From Candidatus Firestoneibacteriota bacterium (GTDB lineage Bacteria; Oederibacteriota; D2-FULL-39-29), in the NCBI GenBank assembly GCA_903928075.1, contig CAIYPD010000096.1:1-64000 (forward strand): 64,000 bases of DNA, written 5' to 3'. Both the position numbers and the translations under genes were made by a program. Positions 30,817 to 40,395 of this stretch are shown in pieces; positions within the stretch are counted from its first letter, which is position 1, and each line of letters starts with the position of its first letter. Under the pieces are notes generated by a model, which was not told where the DNA came from, made no database searches, and saw only the letters and a program-made list of their open reading frames with translations.

Positions 30817-32172
30817 TTAGTACTTAAGTCTGTATTTTTTAAACTGCGGGAGATAGGCTTTAGACGCCATGAACAAATCATAGACCATCTCGTTTATTTC
30901 TTTAAGACTTAAAACCGCCGAAGTCAGCGGGTCAAAGTAGACGGCTTGATATACCATATTGGGATTACCTGAAATGGCGCCTTCTACCGCAAGTTCCTCA
31001 CAGCGGGCACTTATATTATTGAGGAGTGCAAGATGATCCGGAAGCTTACCGACATGGACGGGACGCAGACCGTTTTTGGAGGCCTCTACCGGTACCTCTA
31101 CGCAGCAGCCGTAGGGTAAATTATCTATCAGAGTAAAGTTACGGACATTTCCGTTGAATTCAAAAATATTATTATCGCCGAAAACCGCATTGAAAATATT
31201 TGCCGCATACTCCATTCTGCCGCCGAGTTTCGCCACTTTATCGCTTTTTATCCATTCAATTACCTCCTTTTTCCAAAGAGGTATGCCGTTCACTCTTTTT
31301 TCCCTGGCCAGATACATTTTTAGTATCATGGCATAGGCGCCGGGATTCCAGCCGGTGCCGACACAGTATTTTTTTATCAGGTCAGGGCGTTTTCTGAACC
31401 AGGGAACATACTCGGAATTATGCCCGGCGGATTCGGTCACATAATAGCCCAGATGCCGGAACATTTCAATTCTCACGACATCGGCCATGTAATTCTTTTT
31501 TTCCTCTACGGCTTTACGGAGCAGCGGATAGGCATCTTTCCCTTTCCATTCATAATTCAAATACCAGGCCTGATGATTTATACCCGCACAGAGATAAGTA
31601 ATTTCATTGAAAGGCGCGTTTATCATCTTTGCCAGTTCCCGGGCTGTTCCCTGGACGCTGTGGCAGAGCCCGGAGATTTTAAGTTTCGGAAACTCCGCCT
31701 GCATCGCGCGGCAAAGCATCGCCATAGGATTGGTATAATTCAAAACTATCGCGTTCGGGCAATAGCATTCAATATCTTTACAGATATCCAGCATTACCGG
31801 AATAGTCCGGAGCGCCCGGAAGACCCCCGATACCCCCCGCGTATCGCCGACATTAATATCCACCCCGTATTTCTTGGGTATCTCAATATCGTGCCGCCAG
31901 ACCTGCACCCCGCCGGCAAGTATCGTTATCAAAACCCCGTCAGCGCCCCGCAGCGCCTCTTTACGGCTGGTGGTCGCTATTATTTTCACAGGTTTATTGA
32001 AATGCTGTACAATTCTTTCTACCGACTTTTTTGCCATCTCAAGCCGTTCCTTACTTATATCCATAAGCGCAATTGTCACATCCTCAAAAGCCGGATAGGA
32101 AATAATATCCGCAACCAGCCCCCGCGTAAAACCAACGCTGCCCGCACCTATGAACGCTATTTTCTTCGACAT
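30817..32172 (-). CDS. GH4-family glycosidase (alpha-galactosidase / alpha-galacturonidase type)
   Basis: The 451-aa protein belongs to NAD+- and metal-dependent glycosidase family 4. It has an N-terminal Rossmann fold ([20 protein letters not shown]), [23 protein letters not shown], then [10 protein letters not shown] with the metal-binding Cys and [11 protein letters not shown] with the metal-binding His. The MelA/LplD branch keeps exactly these two blocks, favouring alpha-galactosides or alpha-galacturonides over glucosides. It would act in the cytoplasm on imported oligosaccharides by an oxidation-elimination route. With the GH78 genes this points to rhamnogalacturonan-like substrates. 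AAGGAG sits before ATG. Confidence 0.88.
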   Translation of the reverse strand: MSKKIAFIGAGSVGFTRGLVADIISYPAFEDVTIALMDISKERLEMAKKSVERIVQHFNKPVKIIATTSRKEALRGADGVLITILAGGVQVWRHDIEIPKKYGVDINVGDTRGVSGVFRALRTIPVMLDICKDIECYCPNAIVLNYTNPMAMLCRAMQAEFPKLKISGLCHSVQGTARELAKMINAPFNEITYLCAGINHQAWYLNYEWKGKDAYPLLRKAVEEKKNYMADVVRIEMFRHLGYYVTESAGHNSEYVPWFRKRPDLIKKYCVGTGWNPGAYAMILKMYLAREKRVNGIPLWKKEVIEWIKSDKVAKLGGRMEYAANIFNAVFGDNNIFEFNGNVRNFTLIDNLPYGCCVEVPVEASKNGLRPVHVGKLPDHLALLNNISARCEELAVEGAISGNPNMVYQAVYFDPLTSAVLSLKEINEMVYDLFMASKAYLPQFKKYRLKY

Positions 32173-32192
32173 TTACTTTTCTCCTTTTTACA

Positions 32193-32470
32193 AGATTCCG
32201 CAGAGTACAAGACAACAAAGAGCAGGGACAATGCACAAGGTACACGGGACAAGGATTGCACTTGCATAAATATCCCTCAACGATTTTAGGCTGCTAAAAG
32301 CGCAGCTGATGGCACGGATAAAAACAGATGGCACAGATACACGGATTAACCTAATAAATATCCTACAACGATTTTAGACCTTACAAACCTTATAAACCTT
32401 ACAAACTTTATAGACTATTATCGACCTTTACGGACTTTTACGGACCTTTATGGACCAACTGTTATTACTT
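32193..32470 (-). repeat. Short composite repeat unit (102 bp between cores) plus decamer array
   Basis: The 32173-32478 gap has no gene. Cores CAACGATTTTAGG (32278) and CAACGATTTTAGAC (32366-32379) enclose GCTGCTAAAAGCGCAGC joined directly to TGATGGCACGGATAAAAACAGATGGCACAGATACACG, i.e. the long module with its middle deleted. A decamer array then runs to the stop of the 32479-33519 gene. Confidence 0.75.
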
Positions 32471-32478
32471 TCTTCCTT

Positions 32479-33519
32479 CTACCTGTATTTTTCCGCTATC
32501 TTTATCAGTTCGTTGCCTTCCTCAAGAGTTTCAACCGCCGTAGAAATCCAGAGACCCTCCCGCGGAAGAGTTTTTAAGGCCTCTTCTACTTCTCCGGAGG
32601 GTATTGAAGCATACACTCCCTTCCCCGCTTCAAGTATCTGCTTGTAAACAGCCCGCCAGTACAAGCCCTCGGGTCTACCTGCGCCGGGCACCCACTGTAT
32701 GGCATCTATTTTCTTGAATTTAAGCAGGCGCGGCAAGTGATGAAGAGCGCCGGGGCCGTCCAGATGGTAGATAGAGTTATCAAGAAAGCCGGTTAAATCT
32801 TCAAGTTCCGGGGCTACAAACTCCTCAAACATATCCACGGAAATCATACAGGAAAAATCGCACTGCACCGGGAAATATTTTCCCGGAGACCAGACCGGCA
32901 GCCAGGCGGTAGACCCGCGGTACTTTGTACCCAGCAGGGTATAACTGGCTTCATACATTTTCTTGAAAGTAAGAAGCAGCCGGTCCCGGCAATTTTTTAT
33001 TAATTCCGGCCTTTCTAAAAGTTCTATACAGGTTTTTTCCGCTCCGAGTATCATACTCAGCGCATCCATAGGCTGAATGAATATCGGGAGGCCCTGCATG
33101 GAAACCTCAAGTAAGGCTTTCTCAACTTGAAGTAAATTCTGCCATAAAATGTTACCGGCATCAAAGTCCAGAGTCAGTTTTTCAAGCGCCTCCGGGGTAT
33201 GTTTAAACCAGACGGTCTCATAATCCATAACCGGCTTTTGCCCCATAAAAACACCCGGAAAAGCATAACCCAGCATAAAAGAATACTGCGGGAGAGTCTC
33301 GGCTATAAAGGAGGAACCGGCAAATCTGTTTTTTAAGCCGGCCGTTAAAAATGTAGAGTTACAATACAGCGTCTCCGGGTCCTTCGCTTTGGGATAGGCA
33401 ACCGCTCCCGGTTTGTTTATATGAATAGTCATAGGCACGCGCTTAATGTTTTTTTTCACCCACCAGGCACGCATCCTTGCTTCTGTCTCATCCCAGTTAT
33501 CTTTGTACGGAACGATCAT
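32479..33519 (-). CDS. UroD-family-like protein, divergent
   Basis: ATG 33519 (GAGG five bases upstream) is chosen. The track's 22 extra residues translate repeat DNA. The 346-aa product looks like a divergent UroD/methyltransferase TIM barrel: YKDNWDETEARMRAWWVKKNIKRVPMTIHIN near the N-terminus, FIQPMDALSMILGAEKTCIELLERPELIKNCRDRLL, QCDFSCMISVDMFEEFVAPELEDLTGFLDNSIYHLDGPGALHHLPRLLKFKKIDAIQWVPGAG, and ASIPSGEVEEALKTLPREGLWIS. The catalytic or ligand residues of true UroD are not evident. It is next to GH4 and the other UroD-like gene, so I expect a role in sugar or C1-group handling, not haem. The assignment is to superfamily only. Confidence 0.7.
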   Translation of the reverse strand: MIVPYKDNWDETEARMRAWWVKKNIKRVPMTIHINKPGAVAYPKAKDPETLYCNSTFLTAGLKNRFAGSSFIAETLPQYSFMLGYAFPGVFMGQKPVMDYETVWFKHTPEALEKLTLDFDAGNILWQNLLQVEKALLEVSMQGLPIFIQPMDALSMILGAEKTCIELLERPELIKNCRDRLLLTFKKMYEASYTLLGTKYRGSTAWLPVWSPGKYFPVQCDFSCMISVDMFEEFVAPELEDLTGFLDNSIYHLDGPGALHHLPRLLKFKKIDAIQWVPGAGRPEGLYWRAVYKQILEAGKGVYASIPSGEVEEALKTLPREGLWISTAVETLEEGNELIKIAEKYR

Positions 33520-33527
33520 GCTTACCT

Positions 33528-33847
33528 CAACGATTTTAGACCTTATGCTGCTAAAAGCGCAGCTTCCGCCCGGGCGGATGCTCAAATATCATAATATTTA
33601 CATTTTTGAAGGCAGATACACACCCTCCCCTCCAAACAGACTGGCGGGCACAGCGCCAGTCTGTTTGGAGGGGGCATGGATAAAAACCAGATGACACAGA
33701 TAGACGAATGAAAATAATAAATATCCTACAACGATTTTAGACTTTATCTCGCTATGTCAACGGTAGTTGACATCTATATATCCTTCCTCTCGAGAAAAGC
33801 TTTGCTTATGGACCTTACGGACCTTTACAGACCTTATAGACGATTTT
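33528..33847 (-). repeat. Composite repeat unit (cores 214 bp apart) and decamers
   Basis: Cores at 33528-33541 and 33729-33742 flank TATGCTGCTAAAAGCGCAGCTTCCGCCCGGGCGGATGC...GGCAGATACACACC, a 17-bp perfect hairpin, and AAACCAGATGACACAGATAGACG. A short decamer run (GGACCTTACGGACCTTTACAGACCTTATAGACG) ends at the proA stop. No gene in this gap. Confidence 0.75.
33630..33670. repeat. Perfect 17-bp hairpin inside the repeat module
   Basis: CTCCAAACAGACTGGCG (33630-33646) and CGCCAGTCTGTTTGGAG (33654-33670) around a 7-base loop. Other module copies have only one arm (GCCAGTCTTTTTGGAG), so this copy has gained an inverted duplication. Confidence 0.7.
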
Positions 33848-35104
33848 TTATTTTCTTACCTGCCCCTTTCCTGTCACTATAAATTTAGAAGATGTAAGTT
33901 CGGTAAGTCCCATAGGCCCTCTTGCATGGAGTTTTTGGGTGCTTATACCTATCTCGGCTCCGAGGCCGAGTTCAAAGCCGTCATTAAATCTGGTGGAAGT
34001 ATTAGTAAAGACCGCGGCCGAATCCACCTCACGGAGAAACCGGGCACAGGCGGCTTTATCACTTGAAACAATGGCGTCGCTGTGATGCGATCCGTACGCA
34101 TTTATATGTTTTATGGCTTCTGCCAGCGAACCCACTATCTTTACTCCGATAACCAGGTCATGATATTCTTTGTACCAATCCGCTTCTGTTGCCGTTTTTG
34201 CATTTTTAAAAATGCGCTTCGTAAGTTTATCAGCCCTGATTTCGACACCGGCAGCCGCCAGCCGGTCCAAAATAACCGGGAGAAATTTTTTGGCCACCCG
34301 TTTATCCACCAGCAATTTTTCCATGGCGTTGCAAACCGAAGGCCTGGAAGTTTTCGCGTTAAAAACAATTTCTGCAGCCATTTTCAGGTCTGCGGCCGGC
34401 CCGACATAAACATGGCAGTTACCTTCCCCGTGGGCTATAACAGGGACCGAGGAATTTTCCATTATGAACTTTATCATGGCCTGGCTGCCGCGGGGGATTA
34501 TTACATCAAGATATTTATCCTGTTTGAGCAGCACCTCTACGGCGCTCCGCTTTACCGTATCAATAAATTCCACGCAGGAGAGAGGCAAGCCCTCTTTTTT
34601 AACCGCTTGCTTTAAAATTTTCACCAGCGCCCGGTTAGAGTTAAGTGCCTCCGAACCACCCCTAAGCAGTACCGCGTTGCCCGATTTCAAACACAAGGCA
34701 GCCGCATCTATAGTTACATTCGGCCTTGCTTCATAAATAATACCTATCGCCCCGAGAGGTACCCGCATCCTGGCCACTTTAAGTCCGTTAGGCCTGCGTT
34801 CCTGCCCGAAAACCGTCCCCACCGGGTCTTTTAGTTTTATAATATCCTTTAGCCCGGCGGCCATAAGGTCTATTCTTTTTTCATTGAGTAATAAACGGTC
34901 GAGTAAAGAAGCAGAGAGGCCCGCTTTCCTGCCGCTTGCCATATCTAAAGCATTTGCCTTAAGAATATTCCCGGTATTAGCCTTAAGCTCTGCGGCCAGA
35001 CCAAAGAGCAGGCTGTTTTTTCTTGCAGTGGAAAGTTTATACAATTCCCAGCTGGCAGCTTTAGCGGCCTTTGCTTTGTTTTCAACCATATTTTTAATAT
35101 TCAT
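33848..35104 (-). CDS. proA: Gamma-glutamyl phosphate reductase (glutamate-5-semialdehyde dehydrogenase)
   Basis: The 418-aa protein reduces glutamyl-5-phosphate to the semialdehyde with NADPH, the second step of proline synthesis, in the cytoplasm. The aldehyde dehydrogenase fold is clear: IYEARPNVTIDAAALCLKSGNAVLLRGGSEA, the catalytic Cys in SRPSVCNAMEKLLV, GSHHSDAIVS, and the C-terminal GRFNDGFELGLGAEIGISTQKLHARGPMGL-type block (here STRFNDGFELGLGAEIGISTQKLHARGPMGLTELTS). Length is typical. It lies 46 bases after proB, forming a proBA pair at the end of the clpC transcription unit. Confidence 0.97.
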   Translation of the reverse strand: MNIKNMVENKAKAAKAASWELYKLSTARKNSLLFGLAAELKANTGNILKANALDMASGRKAGLSASLLDRLLLNEKRIDLMAAGLKDIIKLKDPVGTVFGQERRPNGLKVARMRVPLGAIGIIYEARPNVTIDAAALCLKSGNAVLLRGGSEALNSNRALVKILKQAVKKEGLPLSCVEFIDTVKRSAVEVLLKQDKYLDVIIPRGSQAMIKFIMENSSVPVIAHGEGNCHVYVGPAADLKMAAEIVFNAKTSRPSVCNAMEKLLVDKRVAKKFLPVILDRLAAAGVEIRADKLTKRIFKNAKTATEADWYKEYHDLVIGVKIVGSLAEAIKHINAYGSHHSDAIVSSDKAACARFLREVDSAAVFTNTSTRFNDGFELGLGAEIGISTQKLHARGPMGLTELTSSKFIVTGKGQVRK

Positions 35105-35150
35105 AGCTTCCCTGCTCCATAAATTTATGCTTCGTAGTTTAGCACGGCTC

Positions 35151-36254
35151 TTACTTTAATATTACCAGGTTATCGCGATGGACTAACTCGGTGCGGCCCT
35201 TAAAACCCAGAGTCCGGAGAAGCTCAGAGCTCTTCTTGCCTTTTATTTTTTCCGCATCCAAAGATGAATATTCAACTACGCCTTTGGCTATTTCACTCCC
35301 GGCCTTGTCTGTGAGTACCACCACATCCCCGGCGTTGAATTTGCCTGAAACGGCTTTAAGGCCCGAGGGTAGAAGAGATTTTCCTTTTTTAAGCAGCGCC
35401 TCTAAAGCGCCGGCATCAAGGCTGAGCCTGCCTTTTGCGTGGGCTATATAGGCAATCCAGAGCTGCCGCTGCGTTAACTTTCTATCGCAGGGTACAAACA
35501 AGGTGCCCCTGGGCTCACCGGCCATAATTTCGTTTATTATCGCAGGCTCCGTACCATCGGCAATAACCATCGTAATGCCGGCCGCAGCGCATTTTTTGGC
35601 CGCTTGTATTTTTGTCGCCATACCCCCGGTGGCCAACTCGCCCTTGCTGTTTTTTACCAGTTTTTCTATTTCGGGAGTTATTTTTTCCACTACGGGTACA
35701 AGCTCGGCAGAAGTATCCTGCGAAGGGTCACCTTTACAGAGGCCTTTTATATTGGAAAGAATGAGCAGAATATCCGCTTCAATGAGATTTGCGACCATAG
35801 CAGAGATATTATCGTTATCTCCGACCTTAATTTCTTCGACGGCCACGGTATCATTCTCGTTTATTATGGGAACCACGCCCTTTTTTAAAAGAACCGCAAA
35901 AGTATTTTTGGCGTTCAGATACCTTTGCCGGTCAACAAAATCATCTTTTGTAAGAAGCAGCTGGCCTATCAAAATATTTTGTTTTCTGAATGCGTGTTCA
36001 TAAGCTTCCATCAGCAGGGGTTGCCCGATGGCGGCAGTAGCCTGCTTTTCGGGAATAGAAACAGGCCGCTCTTTGAGTTTAAGCGCGGCTACACCCGCAC
36101 CGATAGCGCCCGAAGTCACAAGACAAACCTCTTTACCGGCCGCACAAAGCGCGGCAACCGCTGCGGCAATCTTCTGGACCCGGTCTAAATTTATACCGCG
36201 CACCTTATCGGCCAGCAGGCTGGTGCCTATTTTTATCACTATTCTTTTATACAT
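35151..36254 (-). CDS. proB: Glutamate 5-kinase with PUA domain
   Basis: The 367-aa protein phosphorylates glutamate for proline synthesis. It shows the amino-acid-kinase fold: IVIKIGTSLLADK, LVTSGAIGAGVAALKL, LLTKDDFVDRQRYLNAKNTF, VVPIINENDTVAVEEIKVGDNDNISAMVANLIEAD, ATGGMATKIQAAKKCAAAGITMVIADG. A C-terminal PUA domain (about 275-360, GKFNAGDVVVLTDKAGSEIAKGVVEYSS) follows. ProB is normally feedback-inhibited by proline. The start codon is two bases after the clpC stop, so translation is probably coupled to clpC, an unusual link between proteolysis and proline synthesis. Confidence 0.97.
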   Translation of the reverse strand: MYKRIVIKIGTSLLADKVRGINLDRVQKIAAAVAALCAAGKEVCLVTSGAIGAGVAALKLKERPVSIPEKQATAAIGQPLLMEAYEHAFRKQNILIGQLLLTKDDFVDRQRYLNAKNTFAVLLKKGVVPIINENDTVAVEEIKVGDNDNISAMVANLIEADILLILSNIKGLCKGDPSQDTSAELVPVVEKITPEIEKLVKNSKGELATGGMATKIQAAKKCAAAGITMVIADGTEPAIINEIMAGEPRGTLFVPCDRKLTQRQLWIAYIAHAKGRLSLDAGALEALLKKGKSLLPSGLKAVSGKFNAGDVVVLTDKAGSEIAKGVVEYSSLDAEKIKGKKSSELLRTLGFKGRTELVHRDNLVILK

Positions 36255-36256
36255 CT

Positions 36257-38737
36257 TTATTCCCTGACGAAGACCAGTTTATCATTCTCCGCCTTGGCGA
36301 CTATAACGGCGCCTTCTTCTATCCGTTTATTTAGAATCTCCGTGGAAAGCGGGTCTTCAATATATTTCTGTATGGCGCGCTTTAAAGGCCGGGCGCCAAA
36401 CACGGGGTCATACCCTTTTTCTATAAGAAAATCTTTCGCGGAAGCATCGAGTTTTAGATTTATCTTCTTTTCTTTCAAGCGGCCTTCGACTTTTTTGATC
36501 AGCAGCTCGATGATGCCGGTCAAATTCTCTTTACTCAGCTGATGGAAAACAATAATCTCGTCTATCCTGTTCAAAAACTCCGGATTAAAGGTCTTTTTAA
36601 GTTCGTCCACAACCTTGCCTTTCATACCGTCATAAGAAATCTTATCATCCTGTTTTTTAAAACCCAGCGAACCGCCTTTGTCTATGGAACGCGCGCCGAT
36701 GTTACTGGTCATGATGACCACCGTATTTTTAAAATCCACTATGCGGCCGAAAGAGTCGGTAAGCCGGCCGTCGTCAAGCACCTGAAGCAGTATATTGAAG
36801 ACATCCGGATGCGCCTTTTCAATTTCGTCAAAAAGAATTACCGCATAAGGACGCCGTCTGACTTTTTCCGTCAACTGGCCGCCTTCATCATAGCCCACAT
36901 AGCCCGGAGGCGCGCCCATAAGACGCGAGACCGCAAATTTCTCAGCGTACTCCGACATATCTATCCTGATAAGCGCATTCTCGTCTTCAAACATAAACTC
37001 CGCCAGCGTTCTGGCCAGCTCTGTCTTGCCGACACCCGTCGGGCCGAGAAAAATGAAGGAACCTATAGGCCTTTTAGGATCCGCCAGGCCCGCGCGGCTC
37101 CGCTGTATCGCTCTGGTTATGGACTTTAAAGCTTCCTCCTGGCCGACCACCCGTTTATGCAGGGCTTCACCCATATTGATGAGTTTTACCGATTCTTTTT
37201 CTTCGAGCTTAAAGACCGGGATGCCCGTCCACTGGGAAACCACCTTCGCAATATCTTCGGAAGAAACCTGCCTTTCGACAACGCCCTGGGCCTTCTCCCA
37301 CATTTTTTTCAGATTTTCTATTTTTATTTTTAATTCCTTGGTGCGGTCGCGCATGCTGGCAGCTTTTTCAAATTCCTGCGCTTTCACGGCGGCTTCTTTT
37401 TCTTTTGTCGCTTTTTCATATTCTTTTTCAGCGGCGATAACTTCATCCGGCCTGGCAGCGCTCTGTAACCTGACCCGGGCGCAAGCTTCATCAATTATAT
37501 CTATCGCCTTATCCGGCAAAAAGCGGGCCGTAATATACCTGTCCGCGAGATAAGCCGCCTCCCGCATCGCTTCATCCGTAATCTTGACTTTGTGATGCGC
37601 CTCATACCGGTCTCTCAGGCCTTTAAGAATAAGTATAGTTTCCTCGACCGAAGGCGGATTTACTATTATGGTCTGAAATCTTCTTTCCAGCGCGCCGTCT
37701 TTTTCAATGTGTTTTCTATATTCGTTTAAAGTAGAGGAGCCGATACATTGTACTTCCCCCCGGGAAAGCGCCGGCTTGAGCATATTCGAAGCATCGATAG
37801 CGCCTTCTGCCGCACCCGCGCCGACCAGCGTATGAATCTCGTCAATAAATATTATAGTGTTCCCGCTGTGGCGGAGTTCATTCATAACCGTCTTAAGCCG
37901 CTCTTCAAATTCCCCTCTGTACTTGGTCCCCGCAACCATTCCGGCCAGGTCCAGAGTGAGAACCCTTTTGCCGACCAGAAGCTCCGGCACGGTCCCGGCT
38001 ATTATTTTCTGCGCCAGCCCTTCGACAATAGCGGTCTTGCCGACACCTGCTTCGCCCAAAAGCACGGGGTTATTCTTAGTCCGCCTGGAAAGTATCTGAA
38101 TTATTCTTTCTATTTCATTTTCCCGGCCTATCACGGGATCAAGTTTATTTTCCCGGGCCAGTGCCGTCAGGTCCCTGGAAAAAGCGTCCAGCGCCGGTGT
38201 CTTGGAAGATTTTAGGCCCGCAGCTTGCGGTCCGCCCTGCTGCTGCGGCGGCAGGCCCTGAAAAAACGGGTTTTGTTTCGGCGTTCCGCTTGAGGAAGTC
38301 TGCCCGCCAATTAGTTCGATGGCAATCTCCCGGGTTCGTTCCAGTGTCGCGCCAAAACCGGCAAGGACCTTAGCGGCCGCGCTTTCCCCTTCTTTTACAA
38401 TCCCGAGCAGGAGATGTTCGGTACCCACATACCCGTGACCCATATTGGTCGCTTCTTCAATCGAAAGTTCAAGCGCTTTCTTGGCCTTCGGGGTAAAGGA
38501 AAGTTCATCCAGCGAAACCGTACCTATTCCCGGCGAGAGCATGCTTTCAACCTCTTTTTTAAGTCTGGTTAAACTTATGCCCATGTTCTTCATAACTCCG
38601 ACCGCCACCCCGCTGCCGCTCCTGATAAGCCCCAGGAGTATATGTTCGGGCCCGACATAATCATGTTTAAGCCTGGCGGCTTCTTCTTTTGCGTGCATAA
38701 TGACTTTCTGCGCTCTTTCCGTAAATTTGTGAAACAT
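36257..38737 (-). CDS. clpC: ClpC-type AAA+ unfoldase
   Basis: This 826-aa protein has two Clp_N repeats (1-145), NBD1 with GEAGVGKT and TIIFIDEIH, a middle coiled region with a UVR motif ([22 protein letters not shown]), and NBD2 with GPTGVGKT and [15 protein letters not shown] small D2 domain closes it. SLGF before residue 720 is the likely ClpP-docking loop, although clpP is not in the window. In Firmicutes ClpC degrades proteins marked with phospho-arginine by McsB. Here mcsA and mcsB lie upstream on the same strand. A separate promoter precedes the gene. Confidence 0.96.
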   Translation of the reverse strand: MFHKFTERAQKVIMHAKEEAARLKHDYVGPEHILLGLIRSGSGVAVGVMKNMGISLTRLKKEVESMLSPGIGTVSLDELSFTPKAKKALELSIEEATNMGHGYVGTEHLLLGIVKEGESAAAKVLAGFGATLERTREIAIELIGGQTSSSGTPKQNPFFQGLPPQQQGGPQAAGLKSSKTPALDAFSRDLTALARENKLDPVIGRENEIERIIQILSRRTKNNPVLLGEAGVGKTAIVEGLAQKIIAGTVPELLVGKRVLTLDLAGMVAGTKYRGEFEERLKTVMNELRHSGNTIIFIDEIHTLVGAGAAEGAIDASNMLKPALSRGEVQCIGSSTLNEYRKHIEKDGALERRFQTIIVNPPSVEETILILKGLRDRYEAHHKVKITDEAMREAAYLADRYITARFLPDKAIDIIDEACARVRLQSAARPDEVIAAEKEYEKATKEKEAAVKAQEFEKAASMRDRTKELKIKIENLKKMWEKAQGVVERQVSSEDIAKVVSQWTGIPVFKLEEKESVKLINMGEALHKRVVGQEEALKSITRAIQRSRAGLADPKRPIGSFIFLGPTGVGKTELARTLAEFMFEDENALIRIDMSEYAEKFAVSRLMGAPPGYVGYDEGGQLTEKVRRRPYAVILFDEIEKAHPDVFNILLQVLDDGRLTDSFGRIVDFKNTVVIMTSNIGARSIDKGGSLGFKKQDDKISYDGMKGKVVDELKKTFNPEFLNRIDEIIVFHQLSKENLTGIIELLIKKVEGRLKEKKINLKLDASAKDFLIEKGYDPVFGARPLKRAIQKYIEDPLSTEILNKRIEEGAVIVAKAENDKLVFVRE

Positions 38738-38778
38738 TGTACTCCTCCGTCACTATGAAAAATGTTGTAATTAAAGGA

Positions 38779-38807
38779 ATTTTAGCATAAAACAGCGGTA
38801 AAGACAA
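38779..38807 (-). promoter_or_regulatory. Promoter of clpC
   Basis: On the minus strand: TTGTCT, 17-base spacer, TAAAAT, 42 bases before the clpC ATG (GGAGGAG ribosome site). No obvious CtsR-type direct repeat (GGTCAAANAN) or CIRCE element overlaps it. Upstream lies a GC-rich hairpin (CCGGAAGCCGG...CCGGCCGGC, 38819-38855). Confidence 0.65.
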
Positions 38808-38871
38808 GGTAAGAACAGCCGGAAGCCGGTCAAAGTTTCCGGCCGGCTTTGCCGGGACCTATCTTTTTATT

Positions 38872-39126
38872 TTACGGGTTGGAGGCGGCCATCTTTTGCA
38901 TTATCCAATAAATAAATGATTTAATTTGTTCAAATAAACCGTTTAGAACAGGTAATTCCGTATAGATACCGGTTATGAACATCAACGAGGAAAAAGCAAT
39001 AAGCACCACGGTGCAAATGAAGAGAATTTTGAAAAAAAACTCCGGGAATCTCAGGAATTTGAATAAAAAATACGCCACAAGCCAGGCAAGCAGCACCAGA
39101 ATACCAAAAACAAGAGCTTCTTTCAT
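38872..39126 (-). CDS. Small two-helix membrane protein within the mcs-clpC cluster
   Basis: The 84-aa protein has two membrane segments (residues 5-24 VFGILVLLAWLVAYFLFKFL and 32-53 FFKILFICTVVLIAFSSLMFIT) and a short amphipathic C-terminal part (FEQIKSFIYWIMQKMAAS). CAAGGAGGCC lies before the ATG. I do not recognise a family. Known mcs-clpC operons do not contain such a gene to my knowledge, so its position between mcsB and clpC is notable. It is on the same strand but separated by 228 and 134 bases, and may be transcribed on its own. Confidence 0.7.
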   Translation of the reverse strand: MKEALVFGILVLLAWLVAYFLFKFLRFPEFFFKILFICTVVLIAFSSLMFITGIYTELPVLNGLFEQIKSFIYWIMQKMAASNP

Positions 39127-39153
39127 AACAAGGCCTCCTTGGAACTAATTACT

Positions 39154-39175
39154 TCCGCCACAAAGCGTAGGCGGA
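39154..39175. repeat. TCCGCC-N10-GGCGGA hairpin
   Basis: TCCGCCACAAAGCGTAGGCGGA, the inverted counterpart of 22140-22161, here in the leader region of the small membrane protein gene. Confidence 0.55.
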
Positions 39176-39250
39176 TTTCGCTACTTCGCTCAAAATTTCC
39201 GATTGCTAATCAAATATTTAAAAATAGAGTGAAAGATATCAGTGCTTATA

Positions 39251-39281
39251 AATTAAAAAAGTTAAAGTAGAAAATAATTCC
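39251..39281 (-). repeat. 31-bp AT-rich element (copy of 21001-21031)
   Basis: On the minus strand GGAATTATTTTCTACTTTAACTTTTTTAATT, 30/31 identical to 21001-21031. It lies between mcsB and the 84-aa membrane protein gene, about 125 bases upstream of the latter. Confidence 0.6.
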
Positions 39282-39354
39282 GTGCAAATTTTTTCTTCAT
39301 TTTTTCATGTCCTGTTTGACACTACCAAATCAGACCGGTAATTTTGCGGGTGTA

Positions 39355-40395
39355 TTACGCCAGCCTTTTCCTGATCAACTCCGCCCGCTTTATATCCCGC
39401 TCCGCGTCATTCATCTCCATAGAGAAAAGTTTTTGAATATGTCCCGGCTGCGAAATCATCAAAAGCTCGTTTACTTTTTTGGGATCGGTTTTAATCAAAC
39501 CACTTTCAACGCCCAGACGCAAAGAGGAAAGCAGGGAAACTGCTTCTTCAAAATTTATGGAGCGGACATTTTTTAAGATGCCGTAAGCCCGCCAGATATT
39601 ATCCTCAACTTTCGCCCGGGAATTTTTAAAAAGCGCTTCCCTCGCCTTTTTCTCATAGTCCACAAGCTGGAGCGCCACCTTGTTCACTTCGCTGATTATC
39701 ACCTTTTCTGTGCGCCCCAGAGAAACCTGGTTGCTTATCTGGAAAAACGGAGTTTTAATATCCAGGCCCTCTCCGTAAAAACCGCGCGTTACCAGGCCCA
39801 GCTGGGAAATATTATTCAAGATTTTTCCAATTTCCTTGCTAATCACCAGTCCCGGCAGATGCACCATAACCGAAGCCCGGATACCCGTGCCGGTATTTGT
39901 CGGGCAGGCGGTGAGATAACCCACATCAATATCAAAAGCATAAGTTATTTTCTTTTCCAGATCGGTATCAAGTTTATCCAGGGTTTTATAGACTTCTTCC
40001 AGCCTGAGTCCGGAAAGAATCATTTGCAGCCGGAGATGATCCTCTTCATTTATCATAATAGAAGTTTGCTCGTCTTTGGAAAAGATAACCGCGCGTTTGC
40101 GGTCATTTATCACATGGTCATAGCTCATTATATGGCGTTCCAGGAGAACTATGCGGTCCAGTTCCGGCAGGGCCGGCAAATCAATGACTTTGGAACCTTT
40201 AAATATTTTATTTTTATTTACGGCGTTTTTAATCACACCTACGAGTTCTTCCGCGTCTTTTTCGTTCATGTTATGCGGAAAGGGAAAACCGTTTACATTC
40301 CGGGCCAGCCGGACACGCGAGGATACGACTATTTCGGAATCCGGTCCGGGTTCAGAGAGCCACTTACTGGTTGATTTTGCGAGTTCTTCAAACAT
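39355..40395 (-). CDS. mcsB: Protein arginine kinase
   Basis: The 346-aa protein is a bacterial guanido-phosphotransferase that phosphorylates arginine in proteins, marking them for ClpC. Visible signatures are VVSSRVRLARNVNGFPFP (nucleotide-binding Arg residues), INEEDHLRLQ (the NEED loop with catalytic Glu), and CPTNTGTGIRASVMVHLPGL with the conserved Cys. Length matches the family. The ATG overlaps the mcsA stop by one base (TGATG), so the two are translationally coupled. McsA activates it through zinc-binding domains. Confidence 0.96.
   Translation of the reverse strand: MFEELAKSTSKWLSEPGPDSEIVVSSRVRLARNVNGFPFPHNMNEKDAEELVGVIKNAVNKNKIFKGSKVIDLPALPELDRIVLLERHIMSYDHVINDRKRAVIFSKDEQTSIMINEEDHLRLQMILSGLRLEEVYKTLDKLDTDLEKKITYAFDIDVGYLTACPTNTGTGIRASVMVHLPGLVISKEIGKILNNISQLGLVTRGFYGEGLDIKTPFFQISNQVSLGRTEKVIISEVNKVALQLVDYEKKAREALFKNSRAKVEDNIWRAYGILKNVRSINFEEAVSLLSSLRLGVESGLIKTDPKKVNELLMISQPGHIQKLFSMEMNDAERDIKRAELIRKRLA

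Noticed and set aside
30602-30820. ORF MLLKAQLPPRRMLKYHNIYIFEG... and its twin at 33446-33694
   Set aside because: Both are translations of the ~100-bp repeat module. The similarity is at DNA level, no ribosome site is present, and copies elsewhere have stops in this frame context.
36542-37129. 195-aa plus-strand ORF and others opposite clpC, proA and the GH4 gene
   Set aside because: These are antisense shadows of well-supported genes, with no recognisable protein features.
38819-38855. GC-rich hairpin as a terminator for orf84
   Set aside because: Strong stems (CCGGAAGCCGG / CCGGCCGGC) exist, but no T-run follows on the minus strand, so it was not called a terminator.
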